Of a stretch of DNA of 64,000 nt, positions 1 through 10,741 are shown in pieces. The stretch comes from CAVUOA01 sp963742955 (GTDB taxonomy: Bacteria; Bacteroidota; Ignavibacteria; Tepidaquicellales; OLB5): the NCBI GenBank assembly GCA_963742955.1, contig CAVUOA010000008.1, forward strand, positions 1,426,001-1,490,000. Direction: 5' to 3'. The notes beneath the pieces are model-generated. The model was not told the origin of the DNA, did not search any database, and worked only from the letters and a program-made list of their open reading frames with translations. Both the position numbers and the translations under genes were made by a program. Numbering within the stretch: the stretch's first letter is position 1; every line of letters starts with the position of its first letter.

Positions 1-1885
1 TACCGCAAACCGTGTTAAAACTACCCCGCTTCTTGCTCCCAATAAAATTGAAATTATCGGGCAAAATTATTTTACTTCACTTAACGGTGATAAATTATCG
101 GATGCTTTAGACCATACCGAAGGCACGTTCGTCCGCGATTACGGTTTCAACTCCGGCTTAAAGCTCGCTGTGCTGAACTCAACACAGGCGGAGCACACAC
201 TCATTTTGTATAACGGAATTAAGCTTAACAGCAGCCAGAACTCCGAGTTCGATGCAGGTCTGCTCCAGCTTGATGACATCAGCAGAATTGAAATATCCAA
301 AGGCGGAGCATCATCGCTCTACGGCACCGAGGCAATCGGCGGTGTCATTAATATTATTACAGGCAGTTCAAAATTTAATAAACCGTTCGGTTTTGAACTC
401 AAAAGCGAGCTTGGCTCATACGGATATAACAGGTTTTATGCACAGGGGCTCAAACAGGTTTGGTAAAGCAAATAATTCATTCGTGGACCTCAATTATTCA
501 TTCTCAAATGAGCAGTCAAAAAATAATTATGAATACAATTATTTCGACGGGTTCAGCAATATAAAAAGAGAGCGTGATTACTCCGATTATTCACAGCGCG
601 CATTTAATTTTGATTTGTTTTATAAATTAAATCAATTCAACCGATTTAAGATACTTTACATTTTACAGCTATAAAGACAGCGGCTTGCCCGGAATTGATA
701 TCGGTTACGTTTCAACAGCGTCAAGGCAGATTGACAGAGATTTAATTTCATCCGTTACGCTTGATAAAAAGATGAGTAAAGTTACTTCAGTTAAAAGCTC
801 GGTGTTTCTTATAAATATTCACTTATGAATTATTACGATGAAATTACTTCCGCGCCCGAACCTGTCAACAGCTTTTATAAAATAAATAATTTCGAATCGA
901 ACAGTGAAATAAAATTAACGCCATCAGAGAAAAGCGAGTTTGATTTCGGTTATGATGTGAGCTATAACACAATGACAAGCAATGAAACCGAAGCATCCAG
1001 GCTGTTCCAGGGCGCGCTGTATTGGGCAGGGAAGGTTGAAATTCATGTACCGCTTGTATCGAAGCTTACGGTGTATCCGTCAGTCCGCTCGGATTATTAT
1101 TCAAACATTAATAAAAACGTGTTATCGGGCAAGCTCGGTATCAATATAAAACCGTTTGAGAAGGCTGATTTCAGTTTAAAATCATCAATCGCCAACAGCT
1201 TCAAGGTGCCTACGTTTAATGAGTTATACTGGCTGGAGCTTGGCAATAAAAATCTTCTTCCGGAGAAATCAATTGAGTTTCGATGCAGGAGTTTATTATT
1301 CATTCAGGTTTTTGGCAGAAAATAAAATCGAAGTTTCATATTTCAATATTAATACAACCGATAGAATTGTATGGACACCCGACGCAAGAGGAGTGTGGAG
1401 ACCGATTAATGTCGGGAAAGTAAATTCCGAAGGAATAGACGCTAGCATTAAAACCGGTGTTAAGCTCTTTAAATACTTTGATATTTCTGCTGGATTGAAC
1501 TACAATTACGCTACTGCGCTGAAGAAGAGCATGGATTTAGTGAATGACCCGGCATTATAACAAACAATTATTATATTTACCGGAGGAATATGTTAAATCA
1601 TCATTGAACCTTGGATTTACTCCGGCTAAAGGAGTAGTAAAACAGGTTTCGCTCAATATTTTTTATACTTTTACAGGTAAACGCTTTATTGACCCTGAAA
1701 ATACAAGGTTTATACCGTATTATGAGCTTATTGATGCCAACTTAAATTTGACTTTAAACTTATTTAAAACAGAAACATCTTTAAAATTCGCAGTTAACAA
1801 TTTTGCAAACGAAGATTACCAGGTGATGTATGGGTACCCCATGCCTCTCAGGAATTATAAATTACAAATAGGAATTAAATATTAA
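1..1885 (+). CDS. TonB-dependent receptor, BtuB-like (5' truncated by window, frameshifted)
   Basis: Outer-membrane TonB-dependent receptor, most likely for a corrinoid. The window opens inside the plug domain: a stretch with LILYNGIKLN followed by ISRIEISKGGASSLYG and IGGVINIITG is the classic plug signature of the BtuB/siderophore receptor family. The rest reads as beta-barrel strands and ends in an aromatic-rich C-terminus (LQIGIKY). The reading frame changes at about 450 (a GGGG run), 655, 800, 1278 and 1555, and each frame continues recognisable barrel sequence. It is therefore one gene with about five single-base indels: sequencing error, or a recent pseudogene. The downstream DUF6580 membrane protein and metH, and the corrinoid genes at 10.7-12.9 kb, support a B12 role, but substrate specificity is inference. 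Confidence 0.8.
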
Positions 1886-1947
1886 ATCACGTGTCGGGCG
1901 GTACAGCCTTACACTACAAATATTCTTTCATTTAAGGAGATATAAAA

Positions 1948-2463
1948 ATGAAGAACTTTATTATCGCATTAGTTTTGATTTTATTTGCCGCATTTTCGCG
2001 TCTTATGCCGCACCCGGCAAACTTTACGCCTATTGCAGCAATTGCGCTGTTCTCGGGCGTTTACCTTGAGAAGAAATATTATCTCATCATTCCCGTTATT
2101 GCTATGCTGCTTAGCGATATATTTCTGGGCTTTTACTCAACAATGATTTGGGTTTACGGAAGCTTTGCAGTAATCGCTTTAATCGGGCTTTGGCTAAAGT
2201 CACATAAAAAAGCGGGGTATATATTCGGAACAACAGTAGTTTCATCGATAATATTTTTTATCATAACAAACTTTGGTGTATGGGCAAGCGGTTATTATGA
2301 ATATTCAGTAAACGGTCTCATTCAGTGTTACACAATGGCAATCCCGTTTTTCAGAAATTCAATTGCCGGAGATTTGGTTTATGTAACTGTGATGTTTGGA
2401 ATATATGAGCTGGTCAGCAGGTATATACTAAACCCAAAGGCAGTAGAAGAAAAAATAAAATAA
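1948..2463 (+). CDS. DUF6580 family putative membrane transport protein
   Basis: Small integral membrane protein of 171 aa with about five hydrophobic helices. The N-terminal region (MPHPANFTPIAAIALFSG, about residues 20-38) is the hallmark of the DUF6580 putative transport family. It starts with ATG after AAGGAGAT, a strong ribosome binding site. It lies 60 bp behind the BtuB-like receptor and may act with it in cofactor uptake across the inner membrane. That functional link is inferred from gene order only; no transport substrate is shown by the sequence. Confidence 0.75.
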   Translation: MKNFIIALVLILFAAFSRLMPHPANFTPIAAIALFSGVYLEKKYYLIIPVIAMLLSDIFLGFYSTMIWVYGSFAVIALIGLWLKSHKKAGYIFGTTVVSSIIFFIITNFGVWASGYYEYSVNGLIQCYTMAIPFFRNSIAGDLVYVTVMFGIYELVSRYILNPKAVEEKIK

Positions 2464-2476
2464 AAATTTTTAAGAA

Positions 2477-2683
2477 ATGACAGAACTTTTAGAAAAAGCT
2501 ATTAAAAAAGCAGGCAGGCTTCCAAAAGCACAGCAAAATGCAATTGCTGAGTTAATTATTGAAGAGATTGAAGATGAAAAGAAGTGGCAGAGCAAGTTCA
2601 AGAATTCTCAAAATAAATTATCGAAGTTAGCCGATGAAGCTGTTGATGAATATAATAAAGATAAAACGGAACCTTTGAAATAA
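2477..2683 (+). CDS. putative type II antitoxin
   Basis: Small acidic, helical protein of 68 aa beginning MTELLEKAIKKAG, with an LPKAQQNAIAELIIEEIEDE segment, typical of antitoxins partnered with RelE/HigB-like toxins. It is followed after 5 nt by a reading frame that matches a RelE/ParE-type toxin, which is the main support for the call. It lies 13 nt after the DUF6580 gene, in the same direction, so it could be transcribed with it. No DNA-binding motif is obvious in the short sequence. Confidence 0.6.
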   Translation: MTELLEKAIKKAGRLPKAQQNAIAELIIEEIEDEKKWQSKFKNSQNKLSKLADEAVDEYNKDKTEPLK

Positions 2684-2688
2684 TAACA

Positions 2689-2960
2689 TTGCAATCGAGA
2701 ACTACAAAAAGATTCAGAAAAGCTTTTGATGATTTGCCTAAAAATGTAAAAGAATCTGCAATGAATTCTTTTAATAAATGGATGCAAAATCCTGAACTTG
2801 AAAGTTTACGGTTCACCAAAAGATTCATTCAAGTAGACAGGTTTATTCTGTAAGAGTTGGGCGAGGCTGGAGAGCGTTAGGTGTTAGAGAAGGTAATGTT
2901 ATGATATGGTTTTGGATAGGCTCACATTCGGATTACGATATCTTAATTAAAAAACTGTAA
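2689..2960 (+). CDS. RelE/HigB-like toxin (frameshifted)
   Basis: Reading from the TTG at 2689 gives RTTKRFRKAFDDLPKNVKES, then a stop at 2851. The neighbouring frame then carries VRVGRGWRALGVREGNVMIW followed by FWIGSHSDYDILIKKL. The two halves together match the RelE/HigB plasmid-stabilisation toxin family (about 90 aa), an mRNA interferase that would be neutralised by the upstream antitoxin. One base is lost or gained at about 2840, so as read the toxin is inactive. Either this is a sequencing indel, or the module has decayed to an antitoxin with a dead toxin. The start codon is uncertain. Confidence 0.6.
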
Positions 2961-3002
2961 TTTATTGGATATATCACCGAAGAATTAAATAAGCGTATCC
3001 TT

Positions 3003-6000
3003 GTGCTCGACGGCGCGATGGGAACCATGATTCAGCGCCATAAGCTTGACGAAGCGGGTTTCCGCGGCGAGAGGTTTAAGGAACACAATACCGATGTTAA
3101 AGGCAACAGCGATTTGCTTTCTCTTTCACAGCCGCAGATAATCGAGGGAATCCACGAAGCTTACCTCGATGCCGGCTCCGATATAATTGAAACCAATACT
3201 TTCACCGCCACAGCTATAGCGCAGGCTGATTATAAAATGGAATCGCTTGTGTATGAAATGAATGTCACAAGCGCAAAGCTCGCGCGTAAGGCAGCGGATA
3301 AATATATAAAGTTAAATCCCGCTAAGCCGCGCTGGGTTGCAGGTTCTATCGGTCCTTTAAATAAAACACTTTCGCTTTCTCCCGATGTAAATGACCCGGG
3401 TTACCGTGCTGTTACATTTGAGCAGGTTGTTGAAGCATATACAGAACAGGTAAGAGGATTAGTCGACGGAGGTGTTGATTTGCTGCTTGTTGAAACTGTA
3501 TTCGATACGCTTAACTGCAAAGCAGCGCTCTTTGCAATTAATAAATACTTTGATGATACAGGAAAGCGCTTACCGATAATGGTGTCAGGTACAATAGTCG
3601 ATGCAAGCGGAAGAACGTTATCGGGTCAAACGCTTGAAGCGTTCTGGAACTCCGTTTCGCATGCGGGACTGTTCAGCGTGGGACTCAACTGCTCACTTGG
3701 CGCAAAACAAATACGACCGTTTATCGAAGAGCTTTCACGTATTGCGGATTGTTATGTAAGCGTTTATCCCAATGCAGGATTACCAAACGCATTCGGTGAG
3801 TATGATGAAACACCCGATGTAACTTCATCACTGTTAAGAGATTTTGCCTCAAGCGGTTTTGTAAATTTTGTAGGCGGATGCTGCGGAACAACTCCCGACC
3901 ATATTAAAAAAATTGTTGAAGTTGTTAAAGAGCTTCCGCCGAGGAAAATTCCGCACGTTAAACCGTATCTAAGATTAAGCGGACTTGAACCGTTGACTTT
4001 TACGCCGCAGACAAATTTTGTAAATATAGGTGAGCGAACAAACATTACCGGTTCATCTAAATTTTCCAAGCTCATCCTTGAAGGTAATTACGAAGAAGCC
4101 CTCAGCGTTGCCCGCCAGCAGGTAGAAAGCGGCGCGCAGGTAATTGATGTAAATATGGATGAGGCAATGCTTGACGGCGAAGAAGCTATGACAAAATTCC
4201 TGAAACTTGCTGCCTCCGAGCCGGATATCTCGCGTGTGCCTGTGATGATTGATTCGTCTAAATGGACTGTAATAGAAGCCGGATTAAAATGCCTTCAGGG
4301 AAAAGGGATTGTAAATTCTATCAGCCTTAAAGAAGGTGAGGAAGTATTTAAAGAACACGCAAGGCTTATTCGCCGTTACGGCGCAGCATTGATTGTTATG
4401 GCTTTCGATGAGAAAGGGCAGGCGGATACTTTCGAAAAAAGAATTGCAATCTGCAAACGCACTTATGAAATATTAACAAAAGAAGTCGGGGTGCCGCCGC
4501 AGGATATAATTTTTGACCCGAATATATTAACTATTGCTACCGGAATCGAAGAGCATAATAATTATGCAATTGATTACATACGCACTGTTGAATGGATTAA
4601 GCAAAACTTGCCGCTTGCAAGAGTAAGCGGAGGAGTGAGCAATATTTCATTTTCGTTCCGCGGAAATAATGTTGTACGAGAGGCAATGCACTCGGCGTTT
4701 CTGTATCATGCAATCAAAGCCGGTATGGATATGGGTATTGTAAATGCAGGAATGATAGGAGTTTACGATGAAATTCCGAAAGACTTGCTTGAGCGTGTTG
4801 AAGATGTTTTATTTAACCGCAGAGCAGATGCTACCGAACGCCTTGTTGAGTTTGCCGAGAACGTGAAATCAAAAGGCAAGAAAATTGAAAGAGATGAAAC
4901 ATGGCGCGAGGCTCCTGTAGAAGAGCGTCTTAAGCATGCATTGATTAAGGGAATTGTGGAATATATCGACACAGATATTGAAGAAGCACGAAAGAAATAT
5001 TCCCAACCGCTTGAAGTAATCGAAGGTCCTTTAATGGCGGGAATGAATGTGGTGGGTGATTTGTTCGGTTCGGGCAAGATGTTTCTGCCTCAGGTAGTCA
5101 AGAGCGCGCGTGTCATGAAAAAAGCAGTCGCGTACCTCACTCCTTTCATCGAGAGAGAAAAACTGGAAAGCGGCGAGCTTCAGAAAACCGCTGGTAAGAT
5201 ACTTCTCGCAACCGTTAAAGGTGATGTGCATGATATAGGTAAAAATATAGTCGGTGTTGTGCTGGGATGCAATAATTACGAGGTAATCGACCTTGGAGTG
5301 ATGACGCCAAGCGAAAAAATTATACAGACTGCAAAAGATTTAAATGTTGATATAATCGGCTTAAGCGGATTGATAACTCCATCGCTTGATGAGATGGTAC
5401 ATGTTGCAAAAGAGCTTGAGCGTGAAGGTTTCAAGGTTCCGCTTTTAATCGGCGGCGCAACAACATCAAAAGTCCATGCAGCTGTAAGAATTGCGCCCAA
5501 TTACTCCAGTCCCACAATCCATGTGCTTGACGCTTCACGCAGTGTTACTGTTGCAAGCAGTCTGTTGAACAAAAATGATAAAGAGGGTTTTGTTCATTCT
5601 GTTAAACAGGAATATGACAACCTTCGCTTAACACACTTAAAGGGAAAAGGCGATAAGAAATACCTAAGCATAGAAAAAGCCCGTGCTGCAAAAACAAAAA
5701 TCGATTGGAAAAAAACAAAGATTACAAAACCGTCATTTACAGGGAATAAAGTTTTTTCAGATTTTCCGCTTGATGAAATTAGAAAGAGAATCGACTGGAC
5801 TCCGTTCTTCTTAACGTGGGAGCTAAAAGGCAAATATCCCAGAATTTTTGATGACCAGGTATTCGGCAAAGAAGCAAAAAAATTGTTTGATGATGCAAAT
5901 AACCTGCTTGATGATATAATTAAGAATAAGCTGCTCATCGCAAAAGCTGTAATCGGACTTTACCCTGCAAATTCAGACGGTGATGATATTATTGCTTTAT

Positions 6001-6664
6001 ACCGATGAATCAAGAAAAGAGGTTCTCACAACGTTTCCACATGTTAAGGCAGCAGGCGGAAAAAACAGTGAACCAGCCGTATTACTCCCTTGCTGATTAT
6101 ATTGCACCTGTTGATTCGGGTGTTAAAGATTATATCGGCGCATTTGCTGTTACATCAGGTATCGGGCTTGATGAGATGGTGAAGAAATTCGAAAGTGAAC
6201 ATGATGACTATAACAGCATACTGGCTAAAGCAATAACCGACAGGCTTGCGGAAGCATTCGCCGAAAAAATGCATGAGCTGATAAGAAAAGAATATTGGGG
6301 TTATGGGAAAAATGAGATTTTGACAGCCGAACAGATTATTAAAGAAGAATATACCGGTATAAGACCTGCGCACGGATATCCTGCGTGTCCGGACCACACA
6401 GAAAAAAGAATTTTATTTGATTTGCTCAATGCTGAAAAGGATGCCGGGATTAAATTAACAGAAAGTTTTGCAATGTACCCCGCATCATCAGTCAGCGGAT
6501 TGTATTTCTCTCATCCTGAAGCAAGATATTTTAATGTAGGCAAGCTGGCAAAAGACCAGGTAACTGATTATGCAAAACGCAAAGGTATGAGTATTGAAGA
6601 AATAGAAAAATGGCTTGCTCCAAATCTTGCATATGAAGTGGGAGAGGCAATAAGTTTATTGTGA
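3003..6664 (+). CDS. metH: cobalamin-dependent methionine synthase MetH (frameshifted near 6.0 kb)
   Basis: Transfers a methyl group from methyltetrahydrofolate to homocysteine through cobalamin. Domains in order: homocysteine-binding barrel with zinc ligands (NCSLG and GGCCGTTP), pterin-binding domain (VNIGERTNITGS, about residues 340-600), B12 cap (MNVVGDLFGSGKMFLPQV) and B12 domain with the lower axial histidine motif DVHDIGKN, then the AdoMet-dependent reactivation domain (RPAHGYPACPDHTEK, LTESFAMYP). The frame breaks at about 6003 and again at about 6035 inside the reactivation domain; the remainder (to 6664) continues in a second frame. Homology runs a few codons upstream of the GTG at 3003 (EELNKRILV), but no standard start is in frame there. 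The 20-kb neighbourhood is rich in corrinoid genes, consistent with B12 dependence. Confidence 0.93.
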
Positions 6665-6754
6665 GGGAGTGAAACGACCGAAACAATCCCATCTTCTCAT
6701 TGAAGGGATTGCTTCATCCCGCAGGAGCAGGATTCGCAATTTTTTAATTTTAAA

Positions 6755-7623
6755 ATGTCACATTACGAAGAATTAAAAACATATTTAAAACAGTTTAATA
6801 AAGTAATTGTTGCTTTCTCAGGCGGCATTGACAGTTATTTTGTGCTTAAAGCAGCTGTTGATTCACTTGGAGAAGATAATGTGCTTGCTGTTACGGGCGA
6901 TTCGCCTTCGCTAAAAGAAAGCGAGAAGGGACAAACTGCTCTGCTTGCAAAAAATATCGGCGCAAAGCATAAGGTAATATTTACCGAGGAAATGTCTGAC
7001 CCGAATTACTATAATAACCCGCAAAACAGGTGTTTTTTCTGCAAAGATGAGCTGTATAAAAAGCTTGATGAGCTTAAAAACTGAGCTTCAATATGAAGCT
7101 ATATTAGACGGCACTAACTATGATGATATGTCCGATTACCGCCCGGGTTACAAAGCATCAAAAAACCACGGGATAATTTCTCCGCTGGTTGAACTGGAAT
7201 TCACAAAAGTTGAAATAAGAAACACCGCCCGCTCAATAGGGCTTGAAATTTGGGATAAGCCTTCATCACCCTGTCTTTCATCGCGTATACCTTACGGACA
7301 AAAGGTTACGGTTGAGAAATTATCATTAATAGAAAAAGCCGAAGAGGTACTGAAGCAGTTTGGTTTCCGAGATTACCGTGTAAGGCATTTTGAAATTCCG
7401 CAAAACGGTGATGAAACAAAGCTGAAGCTGGCTAAGATTGATATTTCAAAAGCTGAGTTAGAAAATATATTTGATAACAGATTAGCTGTATGAGATAGAC
7501 AGAAAACTGAAATCACTTGGCTATAATTTCGTAACGCTTGATATTGGGGGATTGAAGTCGGGGTCTTTAAATACAAAGATTAACGAAAAATCAGATTCCC
7601 GCCTTCGCGGGAATGACAAATAG
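6755..7623 (+). CDS. larE: LarE, sulfur transferase for nickel-pincer nucleotide synthesis (frameshifted)
   Basis: LarE converts the two carboxyl groups of pyridinium-3,5-biscarboxylic acid mononucleotide to thiocarboxylates. The PP-loop ATP-binding motif is clear (FSGGIDSYF), then GDSPSL, RCFFCK and SSPCLSSRIPYG. The CxxC in RCFFCK plus the cysteine in SPCLSS match the three-cysteine pattern of [4Fe-4S]-type LarE, unlike the single sacrificial cysteine of the Lactobacillus enzyme. The gene runs through three frames (shifts at about 7065 and 7488) and ends YNFVTLDIGGLKSG at the usual C-terminus. The last codons (SRLRGND) come from an interspersed hairpin repeat at 7594-7617 that the gene has read into. 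It is followed by larB and larC in the same direction. Confidence 0.85.
7594..7617. repeat. interspersed hairpin repeat (GATTCCCGCCTTCGCGGGAA type)
   Basis: Short inverted repeat with arms TTCCCGC/GCGGGAA. It overlaps the last codons of larE, supplying the peptide SRLRGND before the stop. A near-identical copy in the other orientation is at 40488-40511, after the YyaL-type gene. Both sit at gene ends, so the element may serve as a transcription or RNA-stability hairpin. Confidence 0.8.
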
Positions 7624-7629
7624 AAGATT

Positions 7630-8317
7630 ATGAACAAAGGCTACATAGATTTGGGTTTTGCAAAGTTTGATACTAAAAGGGAAAAGATAAAAGGCTTTCC
7701 CGAGGTTATACTTGGACTTGGCAAAGATGAAAAACATCTAACCGAAATTGTTTCAAAGGCAATCGGTAAATCAGGAAAGCTGTTAATTACAAAGGCAACG
7801 CATAAACAAGTATAACGCAGTTAAGAAAAAGCTTACGCGTTCAAAAATATCCGGTAAAGTATTCAGAAATAGCAAAGATTATTTATATCGGAAAATTTGA
7901 AAAAGCCAAACTCGGCAAAATAGCGGTTGTTTGCGCAGGTACAGCAGATGTACCCGTTGCGGAAGAAGCAGCGCTCTGCGCGGAGGCATTCGGAAGCAAA
8001 GTGGAAGGATTTATGATGTTGGTGTTGCCGGTATCCACCGATTGCTTAATAATGTTGATGTGTTTAAAGGCTGTAATGCGGTTATTGTTGCAGCAGGAAT
8101 GGACGGCGCGCTGCCCTCGGTTGTGGGGGGATTAGTTTCATGTCCGTTAATTGCCGTTCCGACAAGCGTTGGTTACGGCTCATCATTTGAGGGACTTGCA
8201 GCATTGCTTACAATGCTTAACTCATGCGCGGTTGGAATCAGCGTTGTAAATATCGATAACGGCTTTGGCGCTGCATACCAGGCGCACTTGATAAATAAGC
8301 TGGCAAGTAAAAAATAA
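7630..8317 (+). CDS. larB: LarB, nicotinate mononucleotide-type carboxylase (frameshifted)
   Basis: LarB carboxylates and hydrolyses nicotinic acid adenine dinucleotide to start nickel-pincer nucleotide synthesis. The C-terminal half is related to PurE (AIR carboxylase): AGTADVPVAEEAALC is the conserved core, followed by CNAVIVAAGMDGALPSVVGG and PTSVGYGSSFEGLAALL. The N-terminus (YIDLGFAKFDTKREKIKGFP) is the usual LarB start region. The frame changes at about 7815-7860 and 8010, so the gene is read in pieces, but every expected motif is present in order. It lies 6 nt behind larE and 5 nt ahead of larC, implying one transcript. Confidence 0.87.
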
Positions 8318-8322
8318 TATAA

Positions 8323-9517
8323 TTGAAAACAGCACTACTAGACATATTAACAGGAATCAGCGGTGATATGACAATAGCCGCATTGCTTGATGCAGGCGCA
8401 AGCTTTGATTATCTTAAAAAGTGAATGCGCTAAGATTAATTTCTCCGGCTACGAACTGAAGATTTCAAAAATTAAACGCAGCCAGATTGAAGCAACAAAG
8501 TTTGATGTTGTAATCAATGAACATCAGCATCATCACAGGGATTTAGAAAATATATTCAGGCTGATTGACGAGAGCGCTTTATCTGATTTCGTTAAAACAA
8601 ATTCAAAGCGGATATTTGAAACAATCGGTATTGCGGAAGCGAAGATTCATAACATCCCGTATGAAAAAGTTCATTTCCATGAAGTCGGCGCAATCGATTC
8701 TATTATTGATATCGTCGGTGCCTGTATCTGCCTTGAAAATATGGGAGTTACGAAAGTTTATACCACTCCGGTAAAACTCGGCAAAGGCTTAATAAATACA
8801 CAGCATGGCGTTATGCCGAATCCCGCACCTGCAACTTTGGAAATACTGAAAGACTATCCTGTTGAGCTTACCAATATCGATTTTGAACTGACTACTCCCA
8901 CGGGTGCTGCTATAGTTAAAACCCTGTCAAACGGTGTATTTGATGCCGGTTCGATGGGAAATGTGAAAATAAAAAGTATTGGTTTCGGCTCGGGCACGTT
9001 TGATATTAAAGAATCACCTAACCTGCTCAGGGTTATGATATACGAAGAAGAAAATATTCTTAATAAAGAAAAGCTTGTACAGATTGAAACAAACATTGAT
9101 GATATGAATCCGCAGATTTATCCCTATGTTATGCAGAAGCTGTTCGATGCGGGTGTGCTCGATGTGTTTTATCACGATATTATTATGAAGAAAGGCAGAC
9201 CTGGGATTCTGCTTTCCGTTCTAGCTCCCGACAATATTCTGAATGAAGTTCTTGATATTATTTATTCGGAAACAACTACTCTTGGAGTAAGGGTAACCCA
9301 TATCGACAGGCATAAGATAGAAAGAGAGATAAAAGAAGTTGATTCAAGCTTTTGGTAAAGTTAAAGTGAAGGTAATCGGCAGAAATTCAGAAGTAAGAGG
9401 TCAAAAATCAGAGGTTAGATTGTTCCGGAGTTTGAAGAATGCAAAAGAATAGCGCAATCGACAGGCAAACCCTTAAATGAAATTTATAACCAATTGATGA
9501 GGGAATTAAATGGTTGA
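8323..9517 (+). CDS. larC: LarC, nickel insertion protein for the pincer cofactor (frameshifted)
   Basis: LarC inserts nickel into the pincer nucleotide using CTP. It begins at TTG 8323 (LLDILTGISGDMTIAALLDAG) and has the histidine cluster EHQHHHRD, then FHEVGAIDSIIDIVG, then ELTTPTGAAI and IETNIDDMNPQIYPYVM. Single-base shifts occur at about 8415 (extra A in a run of five), 9352 (TTTT run) and 9420. The last segment, VPEFEECKRIAQSTGKPLNE, is the normal LarC tail and stops at 9517. In Lactobacillus plantarum LarC is made by programmed frameshifting between larC1 and larC2. The several shifts here, at different places, look more like sequence errors. larA itself is not in the window. Confidence 0.87.
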
Positions 9518-9716
9518 CAGGTGTTTATGTTTCGATAAATCATTTGCCGAAATGAAATCAGTTATTGATTCGAAAGGCATTACTACACTTTGTGATTTAA
9601 AGAAACACATTACATTCGGTGAGAACTGCAACATCTGCATACCTTATGTTGAGCTTGTTTTGAAAACAGGTGAAACGGATTTCGACGTAATAAATTTTGA
9701 TATTAATAATTTATGA
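9510..9716 (+). CDS. small BFD-like [2Fe-2S]-binding protein
   Basis: Protein of 68 aa with CxC near the N-terminus (DRCLCFD) and CxxC later (NCNIC). Spacing and size match the BFD-like [2Fe-2S] domain. It overlaps the end of larC by 8 nt and the start of the next gene by 4 nt, so it is probably cotranslated with them. A role in supplying iron-sulfur clusters or electrons to the larE-type sulfur transferase is possible but is inference from position only. Confidence 0.6.
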   Translation: MVDRCLCFDKSFAEMKSVIDSKGITTLCDLKKHITFGENCNICIPYVELVLKTGETDFDVINFDINNL

Positions 9717-10247
9717 ATAAGATTATTGCGGTAATAGGAATGTGCGGCTCGGGTAAATCCGAAGCTGTGAAGTATTTCGAACAGAACGGGTATAAAAAAG
9801 TTTATTTCGGCGGGGTTGTGATGGAAGAAATGAAACGTCTTGGACTTGAAGTAAACGAAACAAACGAGAGGATGACACGGGAAAACCTCCGCAAAGAATT
9901 CGGTATGGGAGCAATGGCAGTAAAAAGCCTTCCGAAAATTAATGAGTTTTATAAATCGGGTAATGTTGTAATAGAAAGTCTTTACTCGTGGGACGAGTTT
10001 AAGATAGTTAAAGAAAAATTCGGCGATAGCTTTAAGCTGCTTACATTATATACAACAAAAGAATTGCGTTACGAAAGGCTTTCAAAACGCCTATTCCGTC
10101 CGCTTAACTAATGATGAAGCGCGTTCAAGAGATTACAGTGAAATAGAGAAGCTTGATAAAGGCGGACCGATTGCGTTTACAGATTATCTTGTTATAAATG
10201 ATTCATCGCTGGAAGAATTAAATAAACAACTCGAAAAATATATATGA
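9713..10247 (+). CDS. P-loop kinase, dephospho-CoA-kinase-like AAA family (frameshifted)
   Basis: Nucleotide kinase-type ATPase with a Walker A GMCGSGKSE at the N-terminus (about residues 9-17), then KVYFGGVVMEEM and a substrate/lid region with RYERLSKR. This arrangement is seen in archaeal-type dephospho-CoA-kinase-like AAA proteins. The first frame stops at 10111; the neighbouring frame continues as NDEARSRDYSEIEKLDKGGP and ends at TGA 10245-10247. One base is therefore gained or lost near 10095. It overlaps the next gene (dCMP deaminase) by 4 nt (ATGA), supporting a common transcript and a nucleotide-related role. The exact substrate is unknown. Confidence 0.7.
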
Positions 10248-10735
10248 AAAGAAAAGATTACATCTCGTGGGATGAATATTTTATGGGTATTGCGCTGCTT
10301 TCCTCAATGCGGAGCAAAGACCCGAGTACACAGGTCGGAGCCTGCATTGTGAACCAGTCAAACAAAATTGTCGGTATCGGCTACAACGGATTTCCAATTG
10401 GCTGTTCCGATGATGACCTGCCGTGGGATAGAGAAGCCGCAAATATTAATGATACTAAGTACCCTTATGTTGTGCACGCAGAAGCAAACGCTATTTTGAA
10501 TTCAACAAAGGATTTGCACGGGGCAAGAATTTATGTGGCCCTGTTTCCATGCAATGAATGTACAAAGCTTATAATCCAGTCCGGAATAAAAGAAATAGTG
10601 TATCTATCTGATAAATATAGAGATAGCGATAGTGTTAAGGCATCCAAAAAGATGCTTGAACTGGCTAAAGTAAAAACAAGGAAATTAAGCCCGAAGAAGA
10701 AATCAATCATTATTAACTTTGATGTTAACGAGTAG
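10244..10735 (+). CDS. dCMP deaminase family protein
   Basis: Zinc-dependent cytidine/deoxycytidylate deaminase of 163 aa, converting dCMP to dUMP for dTMP synthesis. The zinc site is complete: HAEANAI supplies the histidine and catalytic glutamate, and PCNEC supplies two cysteines. The N-terminal RSKDPSTQVGACIV is typical of the ComEB/dCMP deaminase group. It starts within the stop codon of the preceding kinase gene and ends 6 nt before the adenosyltransferase gene. The lysine-rich C-terminal tail is unremarkable. Confidence 0.9.
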   Translation: MKRKDYISWDEYFMGIALLSSMRSKDPSTQVGACIVNQSNKIVGIGYNGFPIGCSDDDLPWDREAANINDTKYPYVVHAEANAILNSTKDLHGARIYVALFPCNECTKLIIQSGIKEIVYLSDKYRDSDSVKASKKMLELAKVKTRKLSPKKKSIIINFDVNE

Positions 10736-10741
10736 TTCAGG

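Noticed and set aside
8323..9517. Programmed frameshift in larC as in Lactobacillus
   Set aside because: Three shifts at unrelated places, mostly at homopolymers, and the same pattern in many other genes; error is the simpler explanation.
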